From Siphonodentalium dalli (taxonomy: Eukaryota; Mollusca; Scaphopoda; Gadilida; Siphonodentaliidae): a stretch of 64,000 nt of DNA. Shown piece by piece: positions 1 through 12,605 of the stretch (positions are counted from its first letter, which is position 1; each line of letters begins with the position of its first letter). The position numbers and the translations under genes were made by a program. Under the pieces are notes generated by a model. It was not told where the DNA came from, did no database searches, and saw only the letters and a list, made by a program, of their open reading frames with translations. The stretch lies in assembly GCA_032622095.1 (NCBI GenBank), contig CP136068.1:111551546-111615545 (forward strand), in the 5' to 3' direction.

Positions 1-105
1 ATGATATCCATATTTGTATGGTGTTATTGAGACAGACCGAAGATATTTTAGGCTGTTGAAGCTTTATTTGGGCGTTTTTGGCCGGTTTGTTGGGTAAAGG
101 GTTAA
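1..105 (+). mobile_element. Right end of TTAA foldback MITE (family A), cut by the window edge
   Basis: This matches the right-hand part of the family A units at 8712-9095 and 12914-13313, including the GACAGACCGAAGATATTTTA block and the terminal TGTTGGGTAAAGGG, followed by TTAA at 102-105. The hairpin portion would lie before the window. It has a few substitutions relative to the complete copies (for example GGGCG for GGCCG), so it is an older copy. Confidence 0.8.
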
Positions 106-519
106 GGTATCGGAGTTCTTCACAGCAGTGCTTGGTGGTGAGATGGCTGATGATGTTAGTGAATGTTAGCTCCAGCTTATCACAATATGCACACTGGTAG
201 TTCTTCATAATCTGGAAAATAAAATAAGCCATTGTTCACCTGAAGAATAGCAAAACTCAATCATAGGGTGTTTAAAATGCAACGCGCAACCCCTAGGTTA
301 CAGTATGTTATTTTAGTATGCCAAATCGACTGTCCCCACGTTACGCATTTAATTCTACGTTTGCGGAGATATTAGCCAGACACAACACAATTATGTAAAA
401 TAAAAGGCAACTAGGCCACACGTCCCCCGAATAAGTTGGCTTTATTTGCCCGGGTTTTTTTAGAAATAATTATGCGAACAATCATAATATGTTTACGTAG
501 AAAAAGGGCGATAGCTCCG

Positions 520-990
520 ACAAAAATCACCAAACCTGACTTGAACAATGTGATGGATATACCTCATGCATGTAAAGTATCGTTGGGATTAGTTGATATT
601 AACTGGAATTATCCGGACAAGACGAAAATGGCAATTTATAGGTCGAAAAACGATCAAAACTAATAAAAAAATCACCTGACCGGAACAATATTTGAACTAG
701 ACATCAATATCAATAATGTAATGTTTAGTAGTCGTACAAAGTCTCGTTCCGATCGGATATACTCATCGGAATTATTATCCTGACAGCATGAAAATAGGAA
801 TGTCTAAGTAAAATAAATGGCCATAAATCTGATGAAAAAAATCATTGACCTCAATAATGTGACGGTTATTTCTCATTTGAAGTGTCGTTTCGGTCGGATA
901 ATTTGTGATGGAGTTAACAGTCTGACAAGAAATCGGACGGATGTGCGGACGAACAAACGCCGCTGATTACAATAGTCCTCTGACAATATT
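520..990 (+). repeat. Degenerate tandem repeat, about three units of 150-170 bp
   Basis: Three diverged units share the order AAAAATCAC, a 'gac..gAACAATGTGA' block, an 'ATACCTCAT' block, and a 'GTCTCGTTCCGATCGGAT'-like block (starts near 522, 670 and 836). The last unit runs into 'CGGACGGATGTGCGGACGAA', a tail seen on many dispersed invertebrate repeats. The 75-codon open frame at 436-663 lies inside this repeat and does not look like a gene. Confidence 0.5.
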
Positions 991-999
991 AGGGACTCG

Positions 1000-2640
1000 G
1001 CCACTCGGGTCAACAATACAAACTTGAAAGTGAGGTTTTATAACAAATAAATATATTTTCCATTTTCTCTTTCTCTCCCTATATCTGCCTGCAAATTGTA
1101 ATTCTAAACTGAACATCAACTTGCTATTTTTATCGAGCTACATGTATAACGCAGATGTTAAAAATGTACTCCGGACTTCGAACATTAGTTAGTGGGAGGT
1201 CTCTAATAAGTTATTATCATTAATGCTTATTTCAATGTTTGGCGTTTCTGGGAAACAAGTATCATAACCATCGCCAAATATGATAGTTTGTGTTATATTT
1301 CAAAGAGGACCTTCACATGTATCATGCCAACTACCTTTCTGGTCGTTAGCCCCCTCTGATTTAATTAAAAAATAAAAAATCATTTAATTAGCATACAGGT
1401 GGTGTACAAATGAGCTGCAAAGCAACACAATGACATAATCGTCACCATAATGATGTGTAATGAACGACTCCCGTTTTGAACCAATAATTTGCCTTCAATT
1501 GGCAGATATTGTTTTGGACTTGCAATATGCCGTACAGTAACAAAACATGGGAATTGCAATTTGCACGACAGTGCTCCTGCAATACGCGGTACACCAAATA
1601 ATTATCTCTTTCGGCAATAGTTTTAACAAACAGCAGAAAAACTCATGTTTGGTGCTATATAATTGATTGTTGACATTTCGTAAGTCATGTGTATAGCAAT
1701 ATTTAAACATACAAACGTTTTAAATACAAGAAATCGGTGTTTAACAGACCAAGTTGCAGACGATCTGCGGAATTTCACATAATAATCGTGATTTCTAAGG
1801 ACGTACTTTATATTCAGAATTTTATATAGTATAGTTTAGAAGTATAGCATACTCACCAATTATTCAGAGGTATGTGATATTCCTGATATGTCCTGGTTTT
1901 TCACAATCACGATTTTTCTGTCAAAAATCTCGGCATATTATGTAAACAAACACATTTTTTTCCTGCATAATATCCGGTGTCGTATATACACAGTGTATAT
2001 ATGTACACCTATGTACCCGCATGCCAACTGTCACAAGAGACTGTCAATTCTTTTCCTGGCGATAATTTTCGTCGCCTTGTATTCCCAAACTCATTTCCGA
2101 TTTTAGAATGCATTGAAATATATTCAGTGGGTGTCTAAATTGGTCGAAAAATAAAAAAAAACTTGCTAAAACAGGGCGTGTCGGAAATAGATGTTCAGAC
2201 ACATATGATACTTTTCTACCTTTCGCAATTTATGGGACCCACCCACCCCGTGACCCAATTTTGTACCGTTTTAGCAGGGGTGAAAACGAAAAATGAAGAC
2301 GTCATGACACGGTTTCTGACGTCACTTTGGATTGTGGGCCAGAATCCAGACAAGATTGCACAATCCACGACATGTCTTGTCAAATTTGAGGCACAGCATG
2401 TGTGGTTGCTCCACTACGTGTCACGTACGATTCATATTATTTCATGCGAAGGTGAATGACGTAAAATATTTTTTTCTATATCCATCAGTGATTTTTCAAA
2501 GATCGCGGGTATGGATTTTGGAGAAATTGTCACAACTTTACAAGATTTTACAATCCACGACACGTCTTGTAAAGTTGGCATGTCGTCTCCGTCGTGACCA
2601 CTGCATGATGTTACATACATTATTCTAGCGTTATATAGCC
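1000..2640. other. No recognised gene; AT-rich intergenic sequence
   Basis: I see no convincing coding sequence, RNA gene or strong repeat here. Two similar blocks containing 'CAATCCACGACA(T/C)GTCTTGT' occur near 2361 and 2553, suggesting a small local duplication. Short open frames overlap each other on both strands without coding bias. Confidence 0.4.
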
Positions 2641-3385
2641 GAAAAAGTGTGCAGCATTAAAGATCATATGCCAGTATATAATTTTATATACCATAAAAGT
2701 ATATTTATTAGTGGTGGTCCAATTTTCGTGGTTGGTGATAACCACGAAATTAAAAAAACCCACGAAAAAATTATCTTTAAAACTATCACGGTCGCCATTT
2801 TGAGAACTGTCATGCGGGAGGTAACTCTATTGACCCCATGTATACCTTCAAATTTAAATTCTTCACATCAACTGTACGACGAATTGCGTGGAAATTTTCC
2901 AGGAAAGTTTGCTAATTTGTTAATGTAGCCTTAATGTCAAAACAATCCGATGTAACTACTGAATATCTCGAAAGTTTACAAGCTTTGCACGTGGAAGCTG
3001 CATCATGGTGCGGTATATGTCTCCTATTTTGTGTGACACGTTGACGTCTGCTTCCAGGTTCTCCGGGTCGAGGCGAAGTCTAAACAGAGGCGAGTCGTCG
3101 CGAGTCGTGGCAGTACATCTGCCCATGGACATCTCACGATCCCACTTGACCACGAATTAAAGTTCTATGTTATGGAGAAGAATGGAAAATGTAAGCACGC
3201 TATTTCAACCATTTCTATGCTAAATTGATTCTGTCAGTCAGTTAAAATGTGTACATTGGAATGATCATTTTTTTCATTTGGAGGGATGTTAAGGTGACAA
3301 AAGCAGACGACTGATAAATAAAGTGCAGAGGGAGCCATATTTATTGAGGGAAATGTTTAGATAATAAGTTAGTCGTTGGTTGAAC
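2640..3385. other. Intergenic; weak possible minus-strand coding remnant at 2956-3153
   Basis: A minus-strand open frame at 2956-3153 (65 codons, ending FRDIQ-stop) has higher GC and a less repetitive composition than its surroundings. No splice acceptor in the right frame, domain or homolog was recognised, so it may be chance or an exon remnant. A short hairpin with CCACGAA arms lies at about 2718-2766. Confidence 0.25.
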
Positions 3386-3387
3386 TT

Positions 3388-4925
3388 TAAAGTTATCTGA
3401 ACATTTCATATGGGATAACTACTCATTAATGATGCTTTTGCATAGAAAGGGTTAAACTTATTAACTGAACATTTCTTATGGGATAACTATTCATCAATGA
3501 TGCTTTAGTATAGAAAGGGTTAAACTTATTATCTGAACATTTACTATGGGATAACTACTCATCAATGATGCTTTAGTATAGAAAGGGTTAAATTTATTTT
3601 ATGAACATTTCCTATCGGATAACTACTCATCTATTTACTATCTGAACATTTCATATGGCATAACTACTCATCAATGATGCTTTGGTATAGAGATAGTTAA
3701 ACTTATTATCTGAACATTTCCTGTGGGATAACTACTCATCAATGATGCTTTAGTATAGAGAGGGTTAAACTTATTATCTGAACATTTCCTGTGGGATAAC
3801 TACTCATCAATGATGCTTTAGTATAGAGAGGGTTGAACTTATTATCTGAACATTTCCTATAATATAACTACTCATGAATGACGCTATAGTATAGAGAGGG
3901 TTAAACTTATTATCTGAACATTTGCTATGAGATAATTACTCATCAATGATGCTTTAGTATAGAGAGGGTTAAACTTATTATCTGAACATTTCCTATGATA
4001 TAACTACTCATCAATGGCGCTTTAGTATAGAGAGGGTTAAACATTTTATCTGAACATAGCATATGGATAGCTACTCATCAATGATGCTTTAGTATAGAGT
4101 GGGTTAAACTTATTATCTGAACATTTCCTATGAGATAACTACTCATCGATGATGCTTTAGTATAGAGAGGGTTGAACTTACTATCTGAACATTTCCTATG
4201 CGATAACTAATCATCATTGATGCTTTAGTATAGCTAGGGTTAAACTTATTATCTGAACATTTCCTATGGGATAACTACTCATCAATGATGTTTTAGGATA
4301 GAGAGGGTTAAACTTATTATCTGAACATTTCCTATGGGATAACTACTCATCAATGATGCTTTAGTATATAGAGGGTTAAATGTATTATCTGAACATTTCC
4401 TATGGAATATCTACTTATCAATTATGGTTTAGTATAGAGAGGGTTGAATTTATTATCTGAACATTTCCTATGATATAACTATTCATCAATGGCGCTTTAG
4501 TATAGAGAGGGTTAAATTTATTATCTGAACATTTCCTATGATATAACTACTCATCAATGATGCTTTAGTATAGAATGGGTTAAACTTATTATCTGAACAT
4601 TTCCTATGAAATAACTACTCACCAATGATGCTTTAGTATAGAGTGGGTTAAACTTATTATCTGAACATTTCCGATGAGATAACTACTCACCAATGCCGCT
4701 TTAGTATAGAGTGGGTTAAACTACTTATCTGAACATTTCCTATGAGATAACTACTCATCAATGATGCTTTAGTATAGAGTGGGTTAAACTTATTATCTGA
4801 ACATTTCCTATGAGATAACTACTCATCAATGGCGCTTTAGTATAGAGTGGGTTAAATTTATTATCTGAATATTTCCTATGAGATAACTACTCACCAATGA
4901 TGCTGTAGTATAGAAAGGGTTAAAG
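3388..4925 (+). repeat. 68-bp minisatellite array, about 22 copies
   Basis: Tandem units of about 68 bp contain TTATTATCTGAACATTTCCT, GATAACTACTCATCAATGAT and GCTTTAGTATAGAGAGGGTT in that order. One unit near 3600-3660 is truncated. Units differ by scattered substitutions (TGATGC versus TGGCGC, GAGAGG versus GAGTGG), and variants recur in neighbouring units, as expected from local expansion. Each unit contains GGTTAAAC, resembling the subterminal GGGTTAA found at several TTAA elements here. No long frame is conserved. Confidence 0.95.
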
Positions 4926-4926
4926 G

Positions 4927-5440
4927 TGGATTATCTCTTTGTAAACATGTATTATATAGTTACTGGGGTATAAAATATTAGATCTGAATCGAAGAATACT
5001 GTCCGGAAATGCTTCTATCGATTAATATGGATTTTATTTCGAATATTTTCTGGTCTAAAAGGGTGTCGTTGTTCAGCTAACGAACAACAGTGGTTACTGT
5101 TAACAGAGACCGGAAATTTTATTGTGTAATTTGGTCACAAATAAACGTTAATTATACTCATTATCGGTTATAACTATGGAGTAAAACAATACAGCCAATC
5201 AATCTGGGACATTTGACGTTCGGTACGTAGCCATAGGAACAGCCTAGTGCTCTATATCGCTATATGGTATCACCCGAATGGTCTGTTCTAAAAATATACA
5301 AATAAACGGTCCCAATAAAATATTCGAAATAAAATCAATATTAATTGACAGAAGCCTTTCCGGACAGGGGTCTTCAATTCATATTTATTATTTTATACCC
5401 ACGCAACTATTTAAAATTTGTTATTTAAAGAGATAATCCA
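4927..5440 (+). mobile_element. 514-bp inverted-repeat element (MITE-like)
   Basis: The ends TGGATTATCTCTTT and AAAGAGATAATCCA are perfect 14-bp inverted repeats. The similarity continues inward, with interruptions, for over 100 bp on each side: the ATAAAATATT, TCCGGA, TCGATTAAT and TTTCGAATATTTT blocks recur as reverse complements at 5302-5410. It carries no open frame and abuts the minisatellite directly. No clear target duplication was found. Confidence 0.8.
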
Positions 5441-7889
5441 TTTTTAAAGACCATCTATATTTCTTAAATTAATATCCACCATTTCGACTTTGTTTTAATT
5501 AGATACCTATAGTGTACATGCTATTATATTAGTGACCAACATGTCCGCGTGAAAATATGTTCATATTGGATCTAAATATTCACATAGGTTCACATTGGCC
5601 TTATTTGATTATGAAATAAGCCCATAGTTGAGGTACACCAGTTATTCCGTTTTATGGCGCCGACCACGATGAAAACACGTAATGAAGAGGATACATCTGG
5701 AAAGTTGATTTAGGTTCATGAAGCAGTGTTTTTAAATATGAGTTTTTTCAGGAGAGCAGGTTGTAGTGACTGCGTCTTATCGAGTACCCTTCTCCACTGG
5801 AATAAATCGTTTGTTTTTAATTAATATGCTTTTCGTTTAATGGTAATACTGTTATTATACATTTATTGCATTGTTTCGAGGTTGACATGTGTAGTTATCA
5901 ACCCGATTAAGTTAATATTCATCGAGGCCGAATATGTTTACAAAGACCATATTTAACCCTTTGTTTACAACATACTCATTGACGAGTAGTTCCTCCAGGA
6001 AAATATTCAGATAATAATTTCAACAAATGGCCTATGGTCTTATTATCTGAACATTTCCCGCTATATGAATCCTTCTACACTTGTATTTTCTTTTCATCTG
6101 TGTATCGTCTGCTTTTGTTCATGATCATGTCGTTACCATGCAGTGACTCGTGTCGTTACTGTATGATATTTTGTATCGTGTCACCCAGTGTTTCTTCGAT
6201 GTGTCGGCTCGACCCTTCGTTATAAGACCAGTCTATGTAAACATACACTCAGATTCATACTGATACTGAGTCTATTGCATTCCCATCAACTTTTCATTTC
6301 TGAACGGTTGTGGGCTTCCCCCAAATTACGTCACACCACACTAAATATAAATCTGAAATTAGTTGTGATTGACAGGCGTAAACATGGTCACGTGCCAGTG
6401 CCGTCATGGCCGCTTCAACCCTGTGAAGCCGATTCTAAGAATCGGAATTAATAGTTGCAGGGTTTGTGACTTTTCGTTCGGCGGTTGTTTTACTGACAAT
6501 AAAGGGCTAGCTTCCGGGATCCAAAATAATATGTACAATAACTAAGACAGATCTTCTTGAAATTATAAAAAATGTCTGTGGATCTCTTGCCAGTCTTGGA
6601 CTCAAAACGAATTATTTTTTAGATCGGCCAGGCGATTTGTCTCCCATGTTGTCAAAAAATAACACAAATCAACAGCCACGAATCAAAAATACCTGAATGT
6701 CGGGACTATCTGCTAAAACAACTACAGAACTAAAAAAAAAGTTAAATGACATAACAAAACGATCTATCAGTTCCCCAGTACCGGCAGTAGTACCACCGCA
6801 GCCAAAACGAGCGTAGAGCAACACAATTCTACCACCAACCCCACCGAAACCCTCCCGACATTACACAGCCGTATTATTAGCTCCAAAGATTGGCCAGTTG
6901 TACCCTAATTACAGTTGCCTGCAATCCAAATTCCGGTGATTCTTGATTTTAAACTTTCGACCGCTCGTCAACAATCTACTTTATTTGTCGATTTGTGAAT
7001 ATCTCTTCCGGTATAAATGACGTCATGGATACTATTTTAACAACATATAGCCACACCTTCGGAATGTCCACACCGAGAGCACGTGACATGTTACTAGTTT
7101 TTTATTGGGGCACACATTTCTTGGAGCTAAGTTTTGATTGGCGGTAATTACAAGGAATCCCGGGTTTGGGAAATGAAAACTGAACGAAAGGTCGTCAGAC
7201 CCACTATTTTTTATATGTGGGTATGTAGTTTACTCCAGACTGTTATAAGACCTGTGATATTCACGTCAACCTCGAAACAATGCAATAAGTGTTTTATTAT
7301 ATGATCTACCAATGTTATGAAGCCCCATTGGGCCTGGAACACCTTACCGACCCGTGTATATACATGTGTGTAAATGGATCCATCAAATGCACAGCAATGT
7401 AGATACTTTATCATTGGACAAACCCAGGGATTTACAATTCCTATTAATAACCATGACGTCGCCTGACTTAAAATTGTTATTAACACTTCTTGCCTATTTA
7501 TAGCACAATCCGGAAGATATCGTGGTGTATCAACTTCTTTTCCGTACGATTTAGTATAGGACTTTTAGAAGAAAGTTTATGATCATATAATAAGAGGAAT
7601 TGGTTGTATATAGTTGACCACTGAATGCGCGATAACAATGCGACCATGAATGTATAATGTCAGAGATCAGTGTATCTATAACTGGACGTGGCTGTTTCTC
7701 TGATAACTCTGATATGGCAAAAATCGAGATCGACTGCCAAGCTTGATATGAGTTTCAGGGACATCTCAATGGGCTATTCCGATCGACACATCGGCATTTC
7801 GATAATACGTTGTAGTAATGAACACTTATACTGGGTCAGTGATGCTATCTGACACATATTTTTTTTTATACCGATTTTGTCTCATATAG
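5441..7889. other. Intergenic or intronic; one inverted minisatellite monomer, otherwise nothing recognised
   Basis: At 5951-6022 there is a single diverged copy of the 68-bp minisatellite unit in reverse orientation, and at about 6038-6060 a short piece in direct orientation. The rest (6060-7889) shows only short overlapping open frames. If the first CABIT-SAM gene starts inside the window its 5' exons should be here, but I could not identify them. Confidence 0.5.
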
Positions 7890-8039
7890 ATGGAAAACCG
7901 ACACTTTTAAACGAAATTGTCAAGAAAGAACGACTGCCCATTGAAGTTAAATCAGCCGACGATGGAAGTGGCCTGGGACAACTGTTTCTCACGAAGCTAT
8001 ACAACGAATCGTATTTATTAGCCAACACGTGGCACAATG
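7890..8039 (+). CDS. Internal exon of GAREM-like adaptor, probable part of CABIT domain
   Basis: The exon follows a T-rich tract and the acceptor CATATAG (AG at 7888-7889) and ends at the donor ATG/GTGCGT (GT at 8040-8041). It encodes about 50 residues, including ERLPIEVKSADDG and NESYLLANTWHN. It enters with two bases of a split codon and leaves with one base (G), which joins the AT at 15671 to give GAT (Asp). This phase match to an exon 7.6 kb away supports a real gene. Residues of the type 'LPxEVK...' and '..Y.LANTW' suit a CABIT domain such as in GAREM and Themis proteins, which bind growth-factor-signalling partners in the cytoplasm. The CABIT call is by pattern only. The preceding exon must end in phase 1 and was not found. 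Confidence 0.6.
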
Positions 8040-8711
8040 GTGCGTATAAACAGAGGTGCACATAACATTCAAACTTCAAATTATATTTTATATTTCACGT
8101 TTTGTATTATATATCATTGGATAAAAGTAAAGATGTTGATGATGATGGTGACGATGATGATGATGCTGACGACGACGATGATGATGATTTTGTTGATGAT
8201 GGTCGTGATGACGACGGACCGCACGCCATGTTGACCCGGACTCAGTAGATCGTTAAATATTATGTACATATGTGTTTACCTTCTGTCATATTTTGTATAT
8301 CATCTCTGTTCTCAATATCCTATAATGTTCCGAGGATTAAAAAAAAGAAATGTTCTGTATGGAAAGAGCAATCTCTAAAATGGTAATAATTCGGTTAAAA
8401 ATGATAATCCGAAGGTTTATTGGTTAAGTAACAAGGTTTGTCTGGGGTTATTGTGTTCTTGTTTAGAGATGGAATGATGATGGTGATAAGGATGATGATG
8501 ATGATGATGACGATTGTGATGTAGGTGACCCCCATTATATATGTACATATACATGTTCTGCATTAATTTGCAGCGTTGACAATTAAAGCATACTAACGTA
8601 ATGTTCAGATGATTACCATTGCGAAAGAAGCTATACAACTATAACATACATGTATATAATAGCGACGAATGTAAAGGCCTCATAATGTCAGTGACTTGAA
8701 ATGCCTTATAT
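8040..8711. repeat. Intron start with GAT/GATGATG microsatellites
   Basis: Imperfect GAT-trinucleotide tracts lie at about 8135-8215 and 8470-8515. They are in the first intron of the SAM-domain gene. The His-rich and Met-rich open frames here are translations of the microsatellite and not genes. Confidence 0.7.
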
Positions 8712-9095
8712 TTAACCATTTACCCAGCAGAACGGCCCTGTGCCAATGCATTCTCTTATATATGCGAGTCGACCATAGGTCGCCTCGCATATATAAGAGA
8801 ATGCATTGGCTTAACACATTAAAAATTATAAAATTGTTAAAGAATGTAAGAAAAAATGGTAAAAAGTGTTAAGGCCAATGCATTCTCTTATATATGCGAG
8901 GCGACCTATGGTCGACTCGCATATATAAGAGAATGCATTGGCACAGGGCATACCTGTAACTATCAAAATGTGGTCAAGGAGCCGGTTCCAATGATATCCA
9001 TATTTGTATGGTTCTATTGAGACAGACCGAAGATATTTTAGGCTGTTGAAGCTTTATTTGGCCGGTTTTGGCCGGTTTGTTGGGTAAAGGGTTAA
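8712..9095 (+). mobile_element. Complete TTAA foldback MITE, family A
   Basis: This copy is flanked by TTAA at 8712-8715 and 9092-9095, with ends CCATTTACCCAGCA and TGTTGGGTAAAGGG. Inside are two long near-perfect palindromes (8741-8814 and 8872-8943) made of CCAATGCATTCTCTTATATA, GCGAGTCGACC and their reverse complements, separated by an AT-rich spacer. A unique right arm follows, with GACAGACCGAAGATATTTTA and repeated GGCCGGTTTT. There is no open frame, so it is non-autonomous. TTAA target plus an end beginning CCC suggests mobilisation by a piggyBac-type transposase (inference). Confidence 0.9.
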
Positions 9096-9480
9096 AGTGA
9101 TGTGAAACACTCAGGTAGGGTGATGAAATAGAAATGGAGAATAATCTTATTCAAAGTAGTAATTTTTACAAATATTATATCCAAATTGTCAACAAACACC
9201 ATCATTCTTATATTGTAACTAACCGCGGTAACTCTCGATGGCGAAATCGTTTTCGTTAGTTTATCGCCGATAGATGCGCCCCGAATCAAATAGTAAATAT
9301 TTACAATTGAGCATAGTTCATACAATGTTTTCTATGGAGTAGTACGATCGATTTGCTTCAAATTTTCAGCAATGTTAGTAGATGTTACATTCCTTCTGTT
9401 GACATATATATAGCACCTGGATTCTAACTTATCAGTTTAATACTCTCGAACAAGTACATAACATGTCTTTAATAATGGGT
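9096..9480 (+). repeat. Dispersed repeat R1 (copy 1)
   Basis: The order of blocks GTGTGAAACACTC..GTAGGG, AATAGAAATGGAGAA, TTTTTACAAATATTATATC, CGATGGCGA..CGTTTTCGTTAG and GAACAAGTACATAA is shared with 14043-14325 at roughly 80% identity by eye. Both copies lie just after family A foldback elements, so they may belong to a larger composite repeat. No coding frame is conserved between the copies. Confidence 0.75.
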
Positions 9481-9589
9481 GTACATCACTTAGAGCACAC
9501 ATCTAGGTTGCACATATATGCTTGTTGGTGGAATAGATGTGTACATTTTTGGTGATGCCAGTGATTCTGAGGAAGATTGTATATTAGAG

Positions 9590-10090
9590 TGGCTCTATAT
9601 GGAATAAACCGGAGACGCGAACATTATCACCCTGGTCATGTGGTCCTGCTAATATGGTATGATGTTGGTGGTCCTGCTGAATTGCTATGATGTGGTTAGG
9701 GCAAACTGATGCCGTTATATAGGAAAAAGTACCGTTATTTGTTCTAAAGTTGTCATTTTCGCTGTGTTTGACTAATCCGAGATATTTGAGAAAAAACCAG
9801 TGTATGGATGAGACATTCAAGAACGTACATGTATATTTTGAAAAAATATAATAATGCCTGCGCTGTTGTTTCTAAAACGACGTGAATAATCATTTTGATT
9901 ATAGCCGATTTTCAACATCTATTACAACCAGTATTACACATATTTCGCAATACATATGTTTTTGAATGTTTGATACGCATAATGGCTTTTCCTGTATATG
10001 CTCAGATTATCGGAACACCACGAACAAGACAAATTCAAAAAATTAACGGTACTTTTTGTTAACAGCACCAGTTTTCCCTAACAACATCAT
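9590..10090 (+). repeat. Dispersed repeat R2 (copy 1)
   Basis: GTGGTCCTGCTA, ATGATGTTGG, GCTGAATTGCTATG, GAAGTTGTCATTTTCGC-like, CATTCAAGA, TAATGGCTTTT and CAGATTATC.GAACACC occur in the same order at 36150-36600 and again in its duplicate at 38358-38808. R2 therefore exists in at least three copies in the window. It lies inside the long intron of the first SAM-domain gene. Confidence 0.75.
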
Positions 10091-10117
10091 ATAGCACATT
10101 AATAGGACCCAACCGCA

Positions 10118-10920
10118 TCATACACTCTTATAACTAATGTGTAGAAACGATTACACATCAAATGTGTAAACCCGGTTAATACACATATCAATGTGAAGTT
10201 TTACATACAAATACATGGACCAAGGGCCGTTCTACACATAATGTGTATATTTTGTTACACACAATTGTGTAAGAACGTAGAGCATGCGCATTGCGGTGCC
10301 TTCGGTTTCATAGTCTGCTATACATGACGGCCATATTTTTTGAGTATATTTTTTGGAAAACAATCTACAGAGATCGCAGACAAGGAATGTAAGTTCAGAA
10401 TTCCGACTTGTGGGTATAGTATTAATGGTATATGAGGATTTATTTGTTAAACCTTTCATGGCAAATACTGCCCTTAGACTCGTGTATATGAGTGTTGTAA
10501 TACGGCAACACTAATATTATGCAACCACGTCATGACCCTGGTTTGTTCATTTATAACGAAAACTCACACATCACAGAACAAAATATTACGCACCATTGTA
10601 CGCCATGAAAGTTTTAACATATAAATCTCCATATGTCATCAATACTATATACCCACAGTTCTGAATACTGAACTTACATTCTGGTCTACGATCTGTATGT
10701 GTAAGAATCTACACAAAATGTGTATGGATATATGTTGATTTTATACACACCGGTGTGTATAAATGTGTATAAATTGACCTATTTATAGTGTAAAAATTGT
10801 TATACAATTTGTGTACGTACATAAAACTACACATATACTCACAAACATGATTAATGATTGTGTAGCAGGGCTACACATTACGTGTAGAAAACCTACACAT
10901 TAGTCATACGAGTGTGGCAC
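10118..10920 (+). mobile_element. Inverted-repeat element with clustered ACACAT/ATGTGT motifs
   Basis: The left end near 10121 (ACACTCTTATAACTAATGTG) is matched in reverse complement at about 10894-10917, with two differences. Next to each end is a cluster of short ACACAT / ATGTGTA motifs, often as tiny palindromes: left 10135-10285, right 10695-10910. The middle (10290-10690) lacks them. Such subterminal motif clusters are typical of transposase binding regions in hAT-like and similar elements. No transposase frame is present. Confidence 0.65.
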
Positions 10921-12455
10921 ATTAGCAGGCCCACTTGACCCGGGTGAATATGTGGGTTTATGTTTAGTTCAACGCGACTGAGCAAGTTTGGATTTTGGGA
11001 TGATACCCTGGAAGATTTGAAAGGGCCATCGGCCCTCTCCTACAACCCACTTTTGAATGCTGTAATTCCTCTGAAGAGCATTTGTAAGGTTTGTGAGTTT
11101 GAACGTAGATTATTATCTGCCCATGCGCAGTGGGTGTTTACCTACTGTGCATGGGGTGGATGCCACCGAAGCAAGAAGCAACCCCCCCCCATTCCGAACC
11201 CGGACCGGCGATGAAGACTTACCTTGTTTTCTTTGTGAGTTTTGTGAGGCTCAACGCTAGGAAGACGGTGCAATGCCAGCCGGTTGACTTAATGTCGGTT
11301 GGGGCTCCTCAACGTTTGATGGTGCAATGCCCGCCTTCCACTCCTGTGCGAGTGTCAGAACCCGTTAACCTGGTTGTGTAATGCGGTTTGAAGTGTTAAG
11401 TAGTGTTTTCGATTTTTCTGTCCCACCCGTCATCCCATAGGCACGGGCGTGGGTGAAAGCGTGCATTTGCAAATCTGTATAGACAGTTGTAGGTAGTTTT
11501 GAGAGAGATAACTATTCGACGGCTTATACTACGGCTACCTCAAGCGTATATCTACACCGCCCGGGGACAGTCATCAACGAGCGGAATGTATTTGTAATAA
11601 CGCAAGGCTTGAACATTATTCTGATTCCCAAAAAACTTATGCTAATTACCAGGTGGAAATTATACTGTTTTGACATGTTAGGATTTGGGTTCATCTTGAA
11701 TGGGATTATACAATTGCATTATGATACATGAGCGAGGCTTATACAATTTGTTTTTTAAATTTACGCTAATAATTTCATACTTTCAATCCAATTGTTTTAA
11801 TAAATAAAGTATATAACATGCAGATGGCACAGAACTATCTCCGGCGACCATAGCAATTCCACTGTATCTTCCCATACGAGTCTCAATTATTAAAGGATTT
11901 AAAGACAAAGATAACGATGCGTGGACTAATTTCACGAAACGCTGGACGAAGTTTGTCACGACGCAAAAGTTCGACAAATCAAAAGGAAATCCAGGTAAAG
12001 TATAAAGACAACTGACGTGTCCCAATTGCCATCGAGTTGTGAGCACAGTTGTCGAGTTGCCTCAGAAATACAGAAATCCAAGGTAACACCTTTGTGTTGT
12101 TGGTGGATAACAAATTAAAAAAAGTTACGGATACTATCTTCTGTCGTAATTTCAATATAAATTGCGTGCTCGAAAATACCCGCATCATACTAGATGCGGG
12201 ATAAAAATTAGCTTATAGAAATGCCACCATATATTTCATATCAGATTGTATTGATTGATTTTGAGTACCCGTGATCTCCATATCTCGTCCGGTTTTCACG
12301 TGCTATGAACAGATCGACGGTCCTTTTCATTTGCGTGCGGTTCTGACTAACATTTTCCTTTAAACAATTCACAACAAATTGTGCCTTGTTTTTGCTCCAT
12401 CAACAGATTACCCCTTCCATGGCTGGATTTTTTTTTTAATTTTGCGAAAACCGCA
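10921..12455. other. Intronic sequence, nothing firmly recognised
   Basis: The stretch 10960-11460 is GC-richer than its surroundings and repeats 'GGTGCAATGCC' twice (about 11268 and 11321), giving it the look of an old repeat or retrocopy. I could not name it. The rest is AT-rich intron with overlapping short open frames only. Confidence 0.35.
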
Positions 12456-12456
12456 T

Positions 12457-12605
12457 GCCAATGCATTCTCTTATATATGCGAGGGAGCTTAGCATATGTG
12501 AGAGAATACATTGGCTTAACAATATTTACATTGACCTTGTATATTTTATTATTTATGCGAGGCTCCCTAATGGAGAGTCCCACATATAAGAGAATGCACT
12601 GGAAC
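12457..12605 (+). repeat. Solo, diverged foldback hairpin of family A type
   Basis: Copies of GCCAATGCATTCTCTTATAT and its reverse complement lie at 12457 and 12583-12602, with a partly decayed inner arm at 12478-12515. The full family A ends are missing. It lies in the intron of the first SAM-domain gene. Confidence 0.7.

Noticed and set aside
8417-8638. His-rich minus-strand frame
   Set aside because: It is read through a GAT microsatellite and has no other support.
10960-11381. GC-richer frames as possible exons
   Set aside because: No acceptor or donor fits, the two frames overlap, and the region repeats GGTGCAATGCC, looking like an old repeat.
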